Part shown: one piece after another, positions 24,617 to 36,299 of the stretch | Layout of the letters: each line of letters starts with the position of its first letter | How positions within the stretch are numbered: the stretch's first letter is position 1 | DNA from: Gonatopus flavifemur | Lineage: Eukaryota; Arthropoda; Insecta; Hymenoptera; Dryinidae | Direction: 5' to 3' | Length of the DNA stretch: 64,000 bases | Assembly (NCBI GenBank): GCA_018340375.1 | Contig: JAFFJZ010000088.1 | Span: 62,001 to 126,000, forward strand | Position numbers and translations under genes: made by a program | Notes under the pieces: model-generated | Seen by the model: the letters and a program-made list of their open reading frames with translations, nothing else | The model's database searches: none | Told to the model about the DNA's origin: nothing

Positions 24617-25907
24617 GAACCTCAATGTTGATTTTATTCATGGAAATTGCAATTGTAGATCTCTTTCAATTTCATAAAACTATTTTGAATTAAATCTTAC
24701 GAAAGCTTTTCAAATTGATATTTCAGTACTGGATGTACTGAAAATCATTTCAGTTCTCTGGGTTGATTTTTTATGAAAGAGTTTGTTTTCTGTGATTAAT
24801 TAAGTTATACAAACAATTTTTACAAAACCCCAGTAGTTTTACACTTTTGAATCCTGAAACATTTATGCTGATACATAGTTTAAAGTTTTTTGTCTTTTCA
24901 GATACCCAAGAAGGTTTCAAACAAAACATTTTATTCTAAGTATCTACATTTCATTGAAAACATGTAATTCAATGGAATATTTTGATCACAGTCCTCTTGT
25001 ATTGTGAGAGTTCCTTTCAGATTCATATACTCTTACTAAAATACATTGAAAATTTGAATTATTCTTTGACTTATTCTTCATGGGCTTTTTTAATGGCTTA
25101 TGTATATGTTTATCAATCGTATAACACTAATATACAACTATCGAATTTTATTGTAAAATGTAATACCTTTTCATGTATCCACCTCATATATCTGTGGCCT
25201 GTGGCCTTCATTATGAAACATTCAGTATATCTTGTTTATGTTAGGTTGAATTATGTATAATAATTTCATTAATTGTGATAAATGTTCGAAGTATAATGAA
25301 TGTTTCACAGTAAATGGTACAGATGTATGAGATGTATACATGAAAAGGTGTTATATTTTACAATGCAATTGGATAGTTGTATATGAATGTTATACAATTA
25401 ATAAACATATACATAAGCCATTAAAAAAGCACATGAAAAGAGAATAAGTCAAAGGATAATTCAGATTTTCAATGTATTTTAGTAAGAGTATATAAATCTG
25501 AAAGGAACTCTTACTATACAAGAAGACTGTGATCAAAATATTCCATTGAATTACATGTTTTCAATGAAATGTAGATACTTAGAATAAAATGTTTTGTTTG
25601 AAACGTTCTTGAGTATCTGAAAAGACAAAACAGTTTAAACTATGTATTAGAATAAATGTTTCATGATTCAAAAGTGTAAAATTACTGGGGTTTTGTAAAA
25701 ATTGTTTGTATAACTTAATAAATCACAAAAAACAAACTCTTTTATGAAAAATCAACCCAAAGAACTGAAATGATTTTCAGTATAGTACATCCAGTACTGA
25801 AATATCAATTTGAAAAGCTTGCGTAAGATTTAATTCAAAGTAGTTTTATGGAATTGAAAGAGATCTACAATTGCAATTTCCATGAATAAAATCAACATTG
25901 AGGTTCA
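24617..25907. repeat. 1.3-kb near-perfect palindrome
   Basis: Arms of about 600 bases (24617-25230 and 25290-25907) are reverse complements around a spacer of roughly 50-60 bases near 25260. Both outer ends run into copies of the ATATGGGGCATTC terminal repeat, so the full palindrome reaches about 24282-26247. No coding sequence is apparent. Confidence 0.85.
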
Positions 25908-26247
25908 TATATGGGGCATTCTTTGTGAAATCGGCCACCCCCCCCCCTGCACATCTCAATTTTGAAGATAGAGATCTCGGAAACCAATCAAAATTTTCGT
26001 TGAAGTGTCTACTTTTCATTGCCGTGTGGTGTTTTTTGGACATGGCGGCCATTTCGCCAATATGGCGACTGAAACAAAGGGGAAACGTGTTGAGAATGAT
26101 CAAAACCAGTCCTAGAAATATGATACGTGGGTGTTGGATAGTTCTGTGGACTGGGGCATGTAATTCGAGCCTCCCGGATTGATCGCATGCGGTTGGAATA
26201 CTGAAATTGCAAATGGCGGATCCAATATGGCGGCCGGAAATTCAAAA
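25908..26247 (+). repeat. Third copy of the ATATGGGGCATTC terminal repeat
   Basis: Nearly identical to 18513-18850 and to the complement of 24275-24616, ending abruptly at GGCCGGAAATTCAAA. It closes the palindrome centred near 25260. Confidence 0.85.
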
Positions 26248-26279
26248 AAACAAAAAAAATTTTCACAATTTGTTTAAAC

Positions 26280-26672
26280 AAGTATTGTTCAAACAATTTG
26301 TAAAAAAATTTTTTCTCCGTGGATGTTCATCCTTCACCCAGATATCCTATTCCCAATAGTTACCTTTCCCGTAGGCCCAGCAGTTTCACCGTGGGCACGA
26401 ACGGGTATGGAGTATTCGAAATTGTTTATAATTGTTATTTACAAACGAATGCGATGGTTGAAAACTTTCCAAACCACCTAATCTCAATAAAATTTTCCGT
26501 AGAACACGATCCCGGGGTCTTCATCCACTTGAATTGATATTTTCAACAAATTGTTCAAACAAATTGTAAAAAAATTTTCTCTCCGTGGATGTTCATCCTC
26601 CACCCAGATATCCTATTTCCAATAGTTTCTTTCCCCGTAGGCCAAGCAGTTTCGCCATGGGCATTAATGGGT
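26280..26672 (+). repeat. Direct repeat, two units about 260 bp apart
   Basis: CTCCGTGGATGTTCATCC followed by CACCCAGATATCCTATT and CCGTAGGCC occurs at about 26308-26415 and 26580-26672. Each is preceded by a TTGTTCAAACAA(A)TTTGTAAA segment. Confidence 0.75.
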
Positions 26673-27060
26673 TAATATACATTGAATTAAATTCACTTCC
26701 AAATTCACAATTCACTTCATATGAAATTATACATCAATAATTGTAAGTTCCTTTCATTTTATTGCGAAAATTATATAACCTCTCACAGTACATATATCAT
26801 ATAAGCATATGTGATTCAAAAATTTTGAGGTTAGAAAATTACATGGATTGGAAATTTATCAACGTCGGAATCAAATTCTATTCACCGGCACATCATTACA
26901 GAATTTCCAATACTTCGCTATATGTATCCCTAATATTATAATGATTCAAAAATTTATCGAGTCTGATTGGATTATTATTGTAACACATCGTTCTACAGGA
27001 AATCAACCGAGGTACTCCAGGAACACTTGTTGCAACTTTTTCTACCACAGACGCAAGTGT
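26673..27060. other. No gene seen
   Basis: AT-rich sequence without supported features. Confidence 0.4.
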
Positions 27061-27061
27061 C

Positions 27062-27145
27062 GGCTTAGCTCAGGTCGTTTAGGCATAGGTTATGTAGGTT
27101 CACGTTCAGGTAGGTTGATTACAGCGGTTCGAATCCTCGAAGGTG
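27062..27145 (+). other. tRNA-like (SINE-type) pol III promoter sequence
   Basis: TAGCTCAGGTCG fits an A box, and GGTTCGAATCC (27126-27136) is a perfect B box about 60 bases downstream. The flanks do not fold into a full tRNA, so a tRNA-derived SINE fragment is more likely than a functional tRNA. Confidence 0.4.
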
Positions 27146-27299
27146 CATAATGAATTCCCATCAGTATAACAAGCAATTACAGAATGTTGCGGAGTTTGGG
27201 GATGTTGGTGAAAAGATAAAAATGAATTATTTTTATTTTCTTTCACAAAAATAGCTAAAATCTGTGACAGATTTTTTCCCCCTGAAATACACATTTTTC

Positions 27300-27793
27300 A
27301 AGAGTGCTATTCCACTCCAAGAAATTTAGAGAGTCATATTTATTTCAAAAAATTCCTCGTCAGTTACTGGCAAGTGCCTCATCAGTTACTTGCTAGTGCC
27401 TGCTTAGTTTACCTGATTAGTCCCTCGTTGGTGAGAGCGTTACATTCTTACCAGTTACTCATAAGTTTTCCCGATTAGTGCCTTACCAGTAAAAAGGATG
27501 AACTGATAAGTGCCTCATGGTTTACTAGCGAGAATTTCTACTAGGGATAGATATCAGAAGGATATAAAGTTGTTGTGAGGACTACTTCAATCAGGGATGA
27601 TGCGATTTCAGTAGATCTCCAGAGGAATATAAAGTAGCTATAGGAACTACTTCGATCGTTGATGCTGCAACTCCGCTGCCATCCACGAAAAGTAGTTGTG
27701 ACGGCTAGTTTCGTAGGTGGTTCAAAAGCGTCCACGTAAAGTAGTTCCCACAACTACTTATTAGTTGGGACAACTACTTTTTTTTTCCGTGTA
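27300..27793. repeat. Worn non-autonomous repeat fragments
   Basis: 27350-27540 repeats CAGTTACTxGCTAGTGCCT-like words shared with 17390-17540. 27541-27793 shares AACTACTTCGATCG words with 17230-17350. It ends TTTTTTTTTCCGTGTA, the mirror of the end at 12949. Confidence 0.45.
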
Positions 27794-28120
27794 GCAGTCT
27801 GACCCCATTCAAAATTCGCTTCGCTCATTCTGAATAAATCGTAGCCCGCATATGTTCGCTTCGCTCGCATCTTGAAAGATTCAGATACCCGAGGATATAT
27901 GAAAAGGCACTCATTGGTTTTTCACTTACCTGAAAGAATTTTGAAGCGTAGTATTCAGAAAGCCCGAAACTAATTGGCTACCTCTCTACATACGATCTTC
28001 AAATGATTCAGAAACATGTTTCTAAACAACTGCAAAATTTTGTCCTGGTAAAACTGAAGCATGGAAGCACGATGAAAAGGTGAGCTAAGAGTCATTTAAG
28101 CGTACCGAAGAGTCGTTTAA

Positions 28121-29090
28121 GGTAGTTCTCTAACAATGTTTAGAATCAAATGAAATGGTTATTGCCAAATAGAGGACCAAAGCCGAAGGAATTCGATCAC
28201 CATGTTCGTTGGGGCTCATATGGCAGACCAAGAACTCTATTCTTCGTTTCTCTAATCTCAAATGACTCTATTCCCAAATTTCTTTATTCCTCAATGAGCC
28301 TATTCTAAAATTCGACTAATTCTAGATATCTCTATTCTTTTATATATGAAACAAAAAACATCTATATCCAATCAGTATTGAGAGGAATAGAGATTTGTAA
28401 AAATAAAGATATTTAGGATTAGTCACATTTAGGATATAGGATTTAGGACATTAGGATAGGATATTTAGGATTTAGTTATTCGAGAATAAAAATATTTAGG
28501 AATAGAGTTCTTGTTCCGCCGCTTATATTTGTATTTATGATAAAAAAAAGTACTAGCTCAAAATATGAACAAACAACTGTGTACAAACCACACAAAATTT
28601 TTCATAGTTTGTTTTTTAAAAAATTTTTATTTTCCATCCGTTTATGACTTATAGGGGCTCATTTCATCCCTTGTGAGATTTGAAAAACCTTCACCGTAGA
28701 AATTTTCCATATATGTTATTTTTGACAATGATTCCTCGCATTTGTTTATAATTAGTAAAATACATTCGCATGAACAAAAGTGTATAACAGTGTCCTGATG
28801 ATAGAATATAAAAAATTTCCATGGTAAAGGTTTTTGAAATCTCACAAAAAACAAAATGGGCTCTTATAAGTGATGAACGGATTGAAAATGAAAATTTTTT
28901 GAGAAAAGAACCATGACAAAGTTTGTGTGGTTGTTGCGAAGTGGTTTGTTTATGTTTCAAGTTGGTTGTTTTTTTATAATAAATACGGATAGAAGCCCCG
29001 ATGAATATGATTATTGATTCCCATCGACCTTGGTCCTCTATTAAATGATAATTTTGCAAGTTTGATTCTGGATATTGCTAGAAAACTACC
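28121..29090. mobile_element. TTAA-flanked long-inverted-repeat MITE, copy 2
   Basis: It begins GGTAGTTCTC and ends GAAAACTACC, with perfect TTAA flanks (28117-28120 and 29091-29094). Arms and centre match copy 1 at 10785-12553 without its nested inserts. Its left arm carries a 299-bp insertion of its own. Confidence 0.85.
28222..28520. mobile_element. hAT-like MITE nested in TTAA copy 2
   Basis: The inverted ends GGCRGAMCAAGAACTCTATTC are shared by both sides. The 8-bp flanks are GCTCATAT (28214-28221) and GCTTATAT (28521-28528). Copy 1 of the host element has the uninterrupted site near 10888. Confidence 0.75.
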
Positions 29091-29289
29091 TTAAGCATAA
29101 CGGAGAGTCATCTAGGCGTTATTTAGGGATGAATTGGAACATTTTCACGCTTCATTTGTTTCAATAACTACTTCTTACAATTTTGAATTCTCAGTAGCGT
29201 GCAGTTGTCATAACGTCAACCAGCTTCTGAAGAGTGTTTGGATGCAGAAGAGCTTACACGGGAGGATCGAAATTTTTATTTTTCCCGAA

Positions 29290-30151
29290 AATTTGATCCC
29301 AGATTTTCACTCAGCACCTCATAAAAACCTACAGAACCCATGTTTCATATAAATCTGTCCACAAATGCGAAGATGACTGAATTCACGTCCGCCATATTGG
29401 ATTAGTTTTTTCACTCTGGATTTGGATTCAGCGGTCTTGAAAACACCTAAAACCCATTTTTCATATAAATCTGTCCATGAATGCGAAAGCAATTGACTTC
29501 ACGTCCGATTGATTGGATTTTTTGGCGTCAGATTCGCATTCAGCATCCTCGAAAACCCCTAGAACCCATGTTTCATATGAATCTGTTCATAAATGCGAAA
29601 ATCACTGAATCCACGTCCGCCATGTTGAATCCACTAGCTTGGATTTGTTTTCTGACTCCAGATTTGGATTCAGCACCCTCAAAAACCCCTAAAACCCGTG
29701 TTTCACATAAATCTGTTAACGGGGGCCAGAACGACTGTATTGACGTCCGCCATATTGGATTCGCCATCTTGGATTCATTTTCTGATTCCAGATTTGTGCT
29801 CTACATCTTCGAAAACCTTCGGGACCCATGTTCCATGAAAATCCGTTCATAAACACAATCATGCCGATATTCACGTCCGCCATTTTGAATTGATTTTTCT
29901 GACATCAGATTCGGATTCAGTACTCTCGAAAACCCCTGGAATTCGTGTTTCATAGAAATCCCGCCATAAATGCCAAAGTGCCTATATTCACGTTCGCCAT
30001 ATTGGATCCGCTATTCTGTATTCTTTTTTTGACGTCAGATTTGGATTCCTCGCACTCGAAAATCCCGAGGACCCATATTTTATAAAAATCTGTATATTTA
30101 AGCCAGGATAATAAACGTGTAAACGTCGCAGAGGAAACGGATTTTGTATAT
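29290..30151. repeat. Diverged ~120-bp minisatellite
   Basis: Units of 114-131 bases each contain an ACCCATGTTTCATATAAATC segment and GTCCGCCATATTGGATT (about 29387, 29503, 29617, 29744, 29875 and 29992). The same family reappears inverted at 63735-64000, where the window ends inside it. Confidence 0.8.
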
Positions 30152-30519
30152 ATGGGTGATTCTTCGCTAAACGTACAATTTGGGTATCGAAATTTCTCAA
30201 ATTTTTTTTGTGCATTATGAGAGCAAATGAAGCATTATTATTACGTTGATGGGTCAGAAATTTGATATCCGTAACGGGCCGGAAAAAATCTTAACGTTTT
30301 TTGTGTTTTTTTTCAACAATTTATCCGGAGTTGCTCGTACTAGTTCCACCACTTGAAAAAGCTTGATTCCTAAGCATTCTTTATGGGAAATTTCTTCATA
30401 TTGACGTCAGGAATCATTGCTGACATACTGAATTCTGATATTTTTGAATTCAAAATGATATTTGGAGAATCACCGACAAAAATCAAAATATTTACAAAAT
30501 TTAGCTGGCATATAAAATA

Positions 30520-31805
30520 TTAGGTGTACAAATAAGTTTCCGCGGTTTGTCAAAAGATGGCCCCACCAGAAGGTTATGGAGAAATTGTCAGATGTAAAAC
30601 GTAATATCCCAAGTTTAGTCATCTGGCAACACCATAACCTTAAAGTACTAGTGATTCCGTATCAGCATCACGTAATTTTTTTCGTGCAAAAATGTCAAGT
30701 TTTATTCCGAATAAGCATCATTTGCGGGAACTTTTGATTTACTTCTTTAATGTGAAAAAATCTGCAGCTGAGGCGCATCGATTGCTTCTAGAAGCATATG
30801 GTGAAGCTGCTTCAAGTGAGAGAAGTTGTCAGGAATGGTTTCAAAAGTTTAAGAACGGTGAGTTTGACGTTAAAGACAAAGAACGCAGTGGAAGGCCGAA
30901 AGTGTACGAAGACATGGAATTAGAAGTACTATTGGAGGAAGATTCGTCCCAAACGCAAAAAGAACTTGCACTTACTCTACAAGTGACTCAACAAGCAATT
31001 CCACATCGTTTAAAATCGTTAGGAATGATTCAAAAACAAGGAAATTGGGTTCCATATGAACTAAAGCCGAAAGACGTTGAACGCCGATTATGCATGAGTG
31101 AAATGCTGCTTGCCAGGAATAAAAAAAAGAGTTTTTTGCATCGTATAGTCACTGGTGACGAAAAATGGATTCACTACGATAATCCAAAGAAGAGAAAGTC
31201 ATGGGTTAAGCCCGGCAAACCATCAACATCGACAGCTAAGCCGAATATTCATGGAAAAAAACTCATGCTGTGTATTTGGTGGGATCAGCTTGGTTTCGTG
31301 TATTATGAATTGCTGAAACCAAGCGAAACCATTACTGGAGCTCTCTACCGAACACAATTGATGAGATTGAGTCGGGCACTTAAGGAAAAACGCGCCCATT
31401 ACTACTCCAGACACGACAAAATTATTCTTTTACACGATAATGCTCGTCCACATGTTGCGGCGCCGGTAAAAACATACTTGGAAACACTCAACTGGGAAGT
31501 TTTACCCCACCCGCCGTATTCACCAGACTTAGCCCCTTCTGATTATCACCTGTTCCGGTCGATGGCACATGGTCTGTCTGAGCAGCGCTTCACATCATAT
31601 GAAGACACCAAAAATTGGGTAGATTTGTGGATAGCGTCAAAAGATGAAGAGTTTTTTCGACGGGGTATCCGAATGTTGCCAGAAAGATGGGGAAAAGTAG
31701 TGGCAAATGATGGAAAATACTTTGAATAAAACGTAATGTACTTTTCCTTTACAATAAATTCCTAATTTTTTATAAAAAACCGCGGAAACTTATTTGTACA
31801 CCTAA
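30520..31805 (+). mobile_element. Complete mariner transposon
   Basis: The inverted ends TTAGGTGTACAAATAAGTTT are flanked by TA on both sides (30518-30519 and 31806-31807). Length is 1286 bp, the classic mariner size. It inserted into the 30152-33446 element. Confidence 0.95.
30692..31729 (+). CDS. Mariner transposase, apparently intact
   Basis: Uninterrupted frame of 345 codons from the first ATG. The N-terminal half carries the paired helix-turn-helix DNA-binding domain (FNVKKSAAEAHRLL at about 19-32 and TQKELALTLQVTQQ at about 88-101). The linker WVPYEL (119-124) resembles the WVPHEL motif of Mos1-type enzymes. The catalytic aspartates are D156 (VTGDEKW), D249 (LLHDNARPH) and D284 (SPDLAPSDYHLF). 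This is the mariner D34D signature at Mos1-like positions. It would bind the inverted ends and catalyse cut-and-paste transposition into TA. Full length, no lesions and matching ends suggest recent activity. Expression is not evident from sequence. Confidence 0.95.
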   Translation: MSSFIPNKHHLRELLIYFFNVKKSAAEAHRLLLEAYGEAASSERSCQEWFQKFKNGEFDVKDKERSGRPKVYEDMELEVLLEEDSSQTQKELALTLQVTQQAIPHRLKSLGMIQKQGNWVPYELKPKDVERRLCMSEMLLARNKKKSFLHRIVTGDEKWIHYDNPKKRKSWVKPGKPSTSTAKPNIHGKKLMLCIWWDQLGFVYYELLKPSETITGALYRTQLMRLSRALKEKRAHYYSRHDKIILLHDNARPHVAAPVKTYLETLNWEVLPHPPYSPDLAPSDYHLFRSMAHGLSEQRFTSYEDTKNWVDLWIASKDEEFFRRGIRMLPERWGKVVANDGKYFE

Positions 31806-31999
31806 TAGCTTTTATTTTTTTCAACTTGGAAGATTATATTTTTTGGAATATTGAACATTGTAAATTATATGAATCATAGAACAATAGAACAATAATGAGT
31901 AGAAATAATGTCTTTTTTTCTATTCGTAATAATTGTAATGTAAGGGCATTAATCATAAATGTTATTTCTGCAAAAAGAAATGTGGTAACTAAAAGTTCT

Positions 32000-32650
32000 C
32001 CTCCAGAACCTCAAAAACTCCCACTCAGCCAGTTCCAAGCGAATCAGATTATTTATGAATTTCTGGTTCGCCATATTGGACTCGCCATTTTGAATTTTTT
32101 ATTTCTAATTACGGATTCATGATCAGCGACCTCGAAAACTCCCAGGTAGCCAATTTCAAGCAAATCGGATTAATTATACATTTTCGGTCTGCCATATTAG
32201 ATCCGCCATTTTGAATTTCTCATTTCTAATTCCAGATTCGTAATCAGCAACCTCGAAAACCCCTATGTAGACAATTTCAAGCAAACTGGATTGATTATAA
32301 ATTTACGGTCCGCCATATTGGACTCGCCATTTTGAATTTTTTATTTCTAATTACGGATTCATGATCAGCAACCTCGAAAACCCCTAGGTAGCCAGTTTCA
32401 AGCAAATCCGATTGATTATAATTTTTCGGTCCGCCATATTGGATCCGCCATTTTGAATTTTCCATTTCTGATTCCGGATTCGTGATCAGCGACCTCATAA
32501 ACCCCTAAGTAGCAAGTCTAAAGCAAATCGGATTGATTATAAATTTTCGGTCCGCCATATTGGATCCGCCATTTTGAATTTTTCATTTCTGATTCCTGAT
32601 TCGTAATCAGTGACCTCGAAAACCTTTGAGAGATCATTTTCAAACGAATC
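32000..32650. repeat. 121-bp minisatellite (GCCATATTGGATCCGCCATT core)
   Basis: About five units. The core recurs near 32066, 32188, 32308, 32429 and 32550, a spacing of 121. Core and spacing match the array at 18826-19570 in the other orientation, although it lies in a different element. Confidence 0.85.
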
Positions 32651-32702
32651 CACCAAGCCTGCATCATGATAAAAATGCATAACAACCAAAAGCAAAGAAA
32701 CG

Positions 32703-33265
32703 TGCCAGTCGATGACGCAAAAATAATATCAATTTTACAGAAAAAGGGAAGGTAATTTCTCCCATCATCAAATTTTTCTACATTGATATCCACCAGATGA
32801 ACACGATCACACATTATTCAATATTTTAAGTTCAGCTATCCATGAATTAAATCTAAATATTACCTGCCAGTCGATGACGATTATTTGATGCCCTTCTCGA
32901 ATTCACAATTTCACATGTGTAATCAATGTGAAGTTGTACAATGAGATCGATTGTGTTGAATGTGCGGTACATCTTACATTTCAATGTATTGAATCCTGTT
33001 GTGTTAGCAACTCCGAACCATCAAATTCAGAGAATAATCACTTTTCTACAGATATGCCAGTCGATGACGCAAAAAGTTGGGGACAACATTGAAGAATGAC
33101 GGAAAAATGATTCAATCAATCTTTCACGATTGAACTTTAGATTTTCTTAAAGATCACACATTAGACAATGATAACACATACAGACTAATTATATTATCCA
33201 TTTGATTTTGCAAAAAAAAAACTTTTGATTGATAAGTCGTACCGGGGACATGCCAGTCGATGACG
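32703..33265 (+). repeat. Four spaced copies of TGCCAGTCGATGACG
   Basis: Perfect 15-base copies at 32703, 32865, 33055 and 33251, spaced 162, 190 and 196, with unrelated sequence between. All lie in the right subterminal part of the 30152-33446 element, as transposase-binding repeats often do. Confidence 0.85.
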
Positions 33266-33446
33266 ATTTGTCTGTTTGAACCGGTGTAAAAACATATACC
33301 GAATATTAGGACTAATTGCAAGTAGTGGCTGTTGTTTGTAGGCATAAGAATTACTCTTTGGCATGAAATTCATATCCAGAAGTGGAACCTCTCCTGCAGG
33401 AAATGTCAGGGACATTGAATTGTATGTTTAGCGAAGAATCACCCAT

Positions 33447-33860
33447 ACGTATACAACAGAGAAAAATTCCTCCGAGATCACTTGTTTTCACAGAAGGAAA
33501 TTATACAAAAATAGAAGGACTTGTTCGATTGCAATGAAAATTAAATGGTCCTCGGGAAAGTGTTTCAAGAAGGCCCTCTATACATTTCATCCAATTTGGT
33601 TCACTCGGTCCAGAGATGCCTCGAATACACACAGAGCCACAGACAGACTGACAGACAGAAATACAGACAACCCCACGGATTATCAATCAGTATTGCATGA
33701 AATGGAAAACTATACAACTCCCATTTGGATTACTCAAATATTTAAGAAGATATGGTCAGAGGGTATGTTAGCGGGTGCAATAGGCACCCCGTGCTTGGCA
33801 TACTCCGTATATCATAGTACGTATACGGATGAGTACCTAAAAATAACATAAAATACAAGG
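33447..33860. repeat. Continuation of the dispersed repeat interrupted at 30152
   Basis: It contains a GACAGACAGA run and is collinear, in reverse, with 63355-63700. Together with 29290-30151 it forms one repeat copy split by the 3.3-kb element. Confidence 0.75.
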
Positions 33861-34880
33861 TATGATTCGAAACATTTTTGAATATCAGAATAGTCAGGGA
33901 CAATTCCTGAAAAGTCAGGGAACCCAGTGTGCAGCATGCGACGTTCCACTCTGCTTAAAATAAACGATTGATTCTGACCAAATCTGATTGAATGAATAGT
34001 ACGTACTTTGGAGCATCAATATTTGACGATTGAGCCTCAATCAGAATTAGTCAGATTTAATCAGAACCAATAGACATGCTTTGATGAATGGTACTGAATC
34101 AGGGACATACAGGTGAAACAAGGGACACTTCTTCACAGGGAAATGGGGGAAAAAAACGTAATCAGATCGAATGCGGTTTGAACATATTCAAGTTTCTGGA
34201 TTCAATAGTCATTTAAACATTTCGATTTCCGCATGATATTTGATAGGATTCAATGATCGTTTCACTGATTGCAATCCAATCAGAATCAAATGGTGGATTG
34301 GAAATAGAAAAATCGGAGATTATATTGATTGGGAATTAATACGGAAATCAACGGACGGACGAATGGGGATGAATCGGCATTTGCCCAGTAATGTTGAAAC
34401 GCAATAGACATTGAGATTGAATAGGAGAAAGAACAATATAAACGGGGGATGGTGGCAATGAGAAATAAATGAGATTGAATCAGAACATTGTGCAGTCGAT
34501 ATCCCGATTGAATACAATTGGATTTATTGAGCATGCCAACGAATCAACCAATATAAATACTTGAGAATCAATCGGTAAATGTACGGAGTTGAGGAATCGT
34601 AATGAATAGGGAATTTGAACGTTGTGAGCGAATTTGATTCGTTGAAAGTTTTTCCAGTTAAAAATATTGTCAAAGGGCTGCACATTCGGAATCAGATTCA
34701 TTAGGAGAATACCTGATTCGATTCTACAGTATTCAGTGATTTATGATACGATTGAGACTCAAAAACTCACTGTAATACTGATATGCAATTTTTCATTTTT
34801 TCAAGGTAGATTCAACTGAGGTTGAAAGTATTCACCCAGTCGGAGTCAATGGGAGTTTTGCTAATTCTAAATCTCTCTGA
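33861..34880. repeat. AATCGG/ATTGAAT-rich diffuse repeat
   Basis: Enriched in ATTCAATCGGATT-like words continuous with the satellite to the right. No clear period and no coding signal were seen. Confidence 0.45.
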
Positions 34881-36270
34881 GCGAGTGAGATTCAGGAATG
34901 GGCTCTGTTTCTCAATTGGTTTCGCTATGATAATGAACGATTGAATGCTATAATATTCAATGAATTGCACAATTGACCGCATCGGATTCAATAGGGATGT
35001 AGCCGATTCAAAAAATCTGTAGGCGATTGGAATTCTATCAGAAATAGGCGCTACTACTCACTCGAATTTGATAAGAACATGACCAATAGCGTTCTATAGT
35101 ATTTAATGATTTACATTACGATACGGGATGGGAATCACGCTCAGCCGCTGATATACAAGGTGCACTTCTGCAAGTGAGTTGTACACATGAATCGCCACAT
35201 TTACCCAGTCGGATTCAATGAGCGTTCAGTCAATTTGAAACATCTGGAATCGAGTGGACCTTTATCAGTGTAGGATCTACTACTCAATCGGATTCGATAG
35301 TGGTATGACCGATGACATTCTATCGTATTCTTTGAGCCGCATCACGGTATGAAATGCAAATCACACTGAGACGCTTATATACGAGGTACACTATTCTGAG
35401 TGTTTCGCGAACAGCAATCTCATGATTGACCCAATGGGATGTAATGGGGGCCGAGCTGATTCTAAACATTTGTAGGCGAATGAAATTTTCCCAGAGATCG
35501 ATTCTACTACTCAATCGGATGCAACAGGGATATGACCGACTGGATTCTATCGTACTCGTCGAGTTATATTAAGATGTGGAATGGGAAGCATACCGAAACA
35601 CTGATTATGCAAATGGTACCATTCACAATCAGCTATAAAGAGGAATCGCACGACTGACCTAAGTGGATCCAATGGGGGTTTAACCGATCCAAAACATTTG
35701 TTTGTGAATCAAATTTCTTCAGAGACAGACTCTAGTACTGAACCGGATCCGCTACGGGTACGATGGATTGAATTCTATCGTAATCAATGAGTCATATGAC
35801 GATACACAATAATATCACGCCAAAACATGGTTTTGCAAATGACACTATTCAAAATGAGTTGTAAAAAGAAATCGCACAACTGACCCAATCGGATCCAATG
35901 GGCAATTAGCCGATTCACAACATCTGTTTGCGAATAAAATTTCATCAAAGATAGACTGTACTACTCAATCGGATTCGATAGAGACATGACCAATTGGATT
36001 CTATAGTATTCTATAGTTCACTGGTTCATATCACGATAGAGGATGGGAATCATACTGAGATGCTGATATACAAGGTATACTATTGCAACTAAGTTGTAAA
36101 CAGGAATCGCCCAATTGACTCAATCGGATTCAATGGAGGTTTAGTCGACTCAGAAAATCTGTAGACGAATGAAATTCTATTAAAGAGAGGTTCTACTACT
36201 CAATCGGATCCGATCATGGTATAGCCGATTGGATTTTATCTTATTCAATGAGTCATATCAATATACGAAA
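34880..36270. repeat. Satellite with a ~228-bp unit
   Basis: TACTACTCAATCGGAT recurs near 35052, 35278, 35504, 35734, 35959 and 36194, a spacing of 225-235. Each unit also has a CTGATATACAAGGT segment and a GATTCTATCGTATTC segment. About six diverged units. Confidence 0.85.
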
Positions 36271-36299
36271 TCTAAACCACACTGAACACCCTAAAAAGT

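Larger units (their letters stand above)
30152..33446. mobile_element. 3.3-kb element with 29-bp inverted ends
   Basis: Both ends begin ATGGGTGATTCTTCGCTAAA and match over 29 bases with one mismatch (30152-30180 and 33418-33446). The related copy at about 63690-63710 lacks it, which confirms insertion. It has no transposase of its own. It contains a mariner (30520-31805), a 121-bp minisatellite and four copies of a 15-base motif. The family is unrecognised. Confidence 0.75.

Noticed and set aside
27062..27145. Functional tRNA gene
   Set aside because: A and B boxes are present, but acceptor and anticodon stems could not be formed and spacing is long; treated as SINE-like.
29481..29852. 123-codon open frame
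   Set aside because: Runs along minisatellite units with recurring peptides; no independent coding evidence.
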